Below are positions 5,156 through 5,977 of a stretch of DNA of 5,977 nt, in pieces. Numbering within the stretch: the first letter of the stretch is position 1; the number at the start of each line of letters is the position of its first letter. The notes beneath the pieces were generated by a model. It did no database searches. It worked only from the letters and a program-made list of their open reading frames with translations, and was not told the DNA's origin. Source of the DNA: Candidatus Hestiella acidicharens (lineage in GTDB: Archaea > Thermoproteota > Thermoprotei_A > Sulfolobales > Acidilobaceae); NCBI GenBank assembly GCA_015523575.1, contig WAJZ01000076.1:1-5977 (forward strand). The letters are read 5' to 3'. A program made the translations under genes and the position numbers.

Positions 5156-5173
5156 AAAGGTTTAATAACCTTT
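5156..5173. repeat. 18-bp inverted repeat overlapping TATA-like sequence
   Basis: AAAGGTT-TAAT-AACCTTT has perfect 7-bp arms around TAAT. Both strands read as an A-rich BRE-like segment followed by a TATA-like TTTAATAA or TTATTAAA. It could be a bidirectional promoter, firing right to the rRNA (start near 5190) and left across the RNA hairpin (start near 5138), or a site for a dimeric regulator. The repeat is certain; its function is inferred. Confidence 0.5.
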
Positions 5174-5217
5174 ACTTCGTAACACTCCCACGTAAATGTT
5201 AAATACCCTACCCGCTA

Positions 5218-5225
5218 TTATAAAA
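5218..5225 (+). promoter_or_regulatory. Likely TATA box of the rRNA operon
   Basis: TTATAAAA within TATTATAAAATA is the best TATA match upstream of 16S rRNA. The predicted start is near 5248, giving a leader of about 140 nt, but that start falls inside the hairpin at 5229-5254. TTAAATA at 5199-5205 (start about 5228) and the repeat at 5156-5173 are alternative promoters. Confidence 0.45.
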
Positions 5226-5228
5226 TAC

Positions 5229-5254
5229 TTGCAACCAGAAAAAACTGGTTGCAG
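5229..5254 (+). other. Hairpin with an A6 loop at the rRNA promoter
   Basis: TGCAACCAG (5230-5238) pairs perfectly with CTGGTTGCA (5245-5253), extended by a G-T wobble, around a loop of six A residues. It lies where the rRNA transcript is expected to begin. It may be the first leader hairpin if transcription starts upstream, or a DNA operator if transcription starts inside it. Confidence 0.5.
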
Positions 5255-5269
5255 TAAGCTTAAAATGGG

Positions 5270-5313
5270 GATCCGAGTAAGCCCTAGGAAGTTATCCTAG
5301 GGAAACTCGGATC
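5270..5313 (+). other. Two-stage hairpin in the pre-16S leader
   Basis: The outer stem is GATCCGAGT (5270-5278) with ACTCGGATC (5305-5313). After an internal loop (AAG against AA) an inner stem follows, CCCTAGGA (5282-5289) with TCCTAGGG (5295-5302), capped by AGTTA. That makes 17 perfect base pairs, clearly a selected RNA structure. It is probably part of the pre-rRNA leader fold. The main 16S processing stem, which needs the 3' flank of 16S, cannot be judged here. Confidence 0.65.
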
Positions 5314-5331
5314 TGACTTGGGCCTTAACCA

Positions 5332-5379
5332 ACAGGGGCCGTGATAGGTTGCATCACACAACCCGCCTACGGCCCTTGT
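5332..5379 (+). other. Hairpin just before the mature 16S 5' end
   Basis: ACAGGGGCCGT (5332-5342) pairs with ACGGCCCTTGT (5369-5379) over 11 bp with one G-T. An inner stem, GGTTG (5347-5351) with CAACC (5359-5363), has a 7-nt loop. It ends 7 nt before the predicted mature 16S end at 5387 and probably helps leader processing or folding. Confidence 0.55.
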
Positions 5380-5386
5380 GGCCGTA

Positions 5387-5977
<591 letters not shown>

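Overview
The window comes from a thermophilic archaeon of the Thermoproteota (crenarchaeotal) lineage. The evidence is an archaeal release factor, an archaeal-type NMN adenylyltransferase, A/T-rich TATA promoters, AGG/ATA-rich codon use, GTG starts, and the 5' part of a 16S rRNA gene. From memory that rRNA looks most like Sulfolobales and related Thermoprotei. Protein-coding DNA is moderately A/T-rich and the RNA-coding DNA is clearly G+C-rich, as in hyperthermophiles.

Layout. Positions 1-62 hold the N-terminus of a leftward gene with a nearly leaderless GTG start. A divergent promoter region (63-277) with several palindromes follows. Next come the aRF1 gene (278-1387, rightward), the nadM-type gene (1552-2082, leftward), a divergent promoter (2083-2154), an M50 (site-2-protease-like) membrane peptidase gene (2155-2754) and a small four-cysteine protein gene (2802-3080). 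A TATA-rich spacer leads to a small helical protein gene (3241-3576) and then a KaiC/RAD55-like RecA-fold ATPase gene (3608-4984). The last 1 kb is RNA territory: a G+C-rich 80-nt hairpin followed by ACA (about 5025-5107), an 18-bp inverted repeat, the likely rRNA promoter, three leader hairpins, and 16S rRNA from about 5387 to the window end.

How the genes relate. aRF1 (translation termination), nadM (NAD synthesis) and 16S rRNA are housekeeping genes. Adjacent genes here end in TAA, TAG and TGA, so one release factor must read all three. The least explained part is the pair at 3241-4984. It joins a small helical protein of unknown function to an ATPase whose N-terminal lobe has an intact Walker A motif and whose C-terminal half looks like a second RecA lobe without its nucleotide-binding residues. 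The ATPase also has its own promoter inside the end of the upstream gene. The pair may be a signalling or regulatory ATPase with a partner, but nothing in the sequence identifies its output. The other open item is the structured RNA upstream of the rRNA operon.
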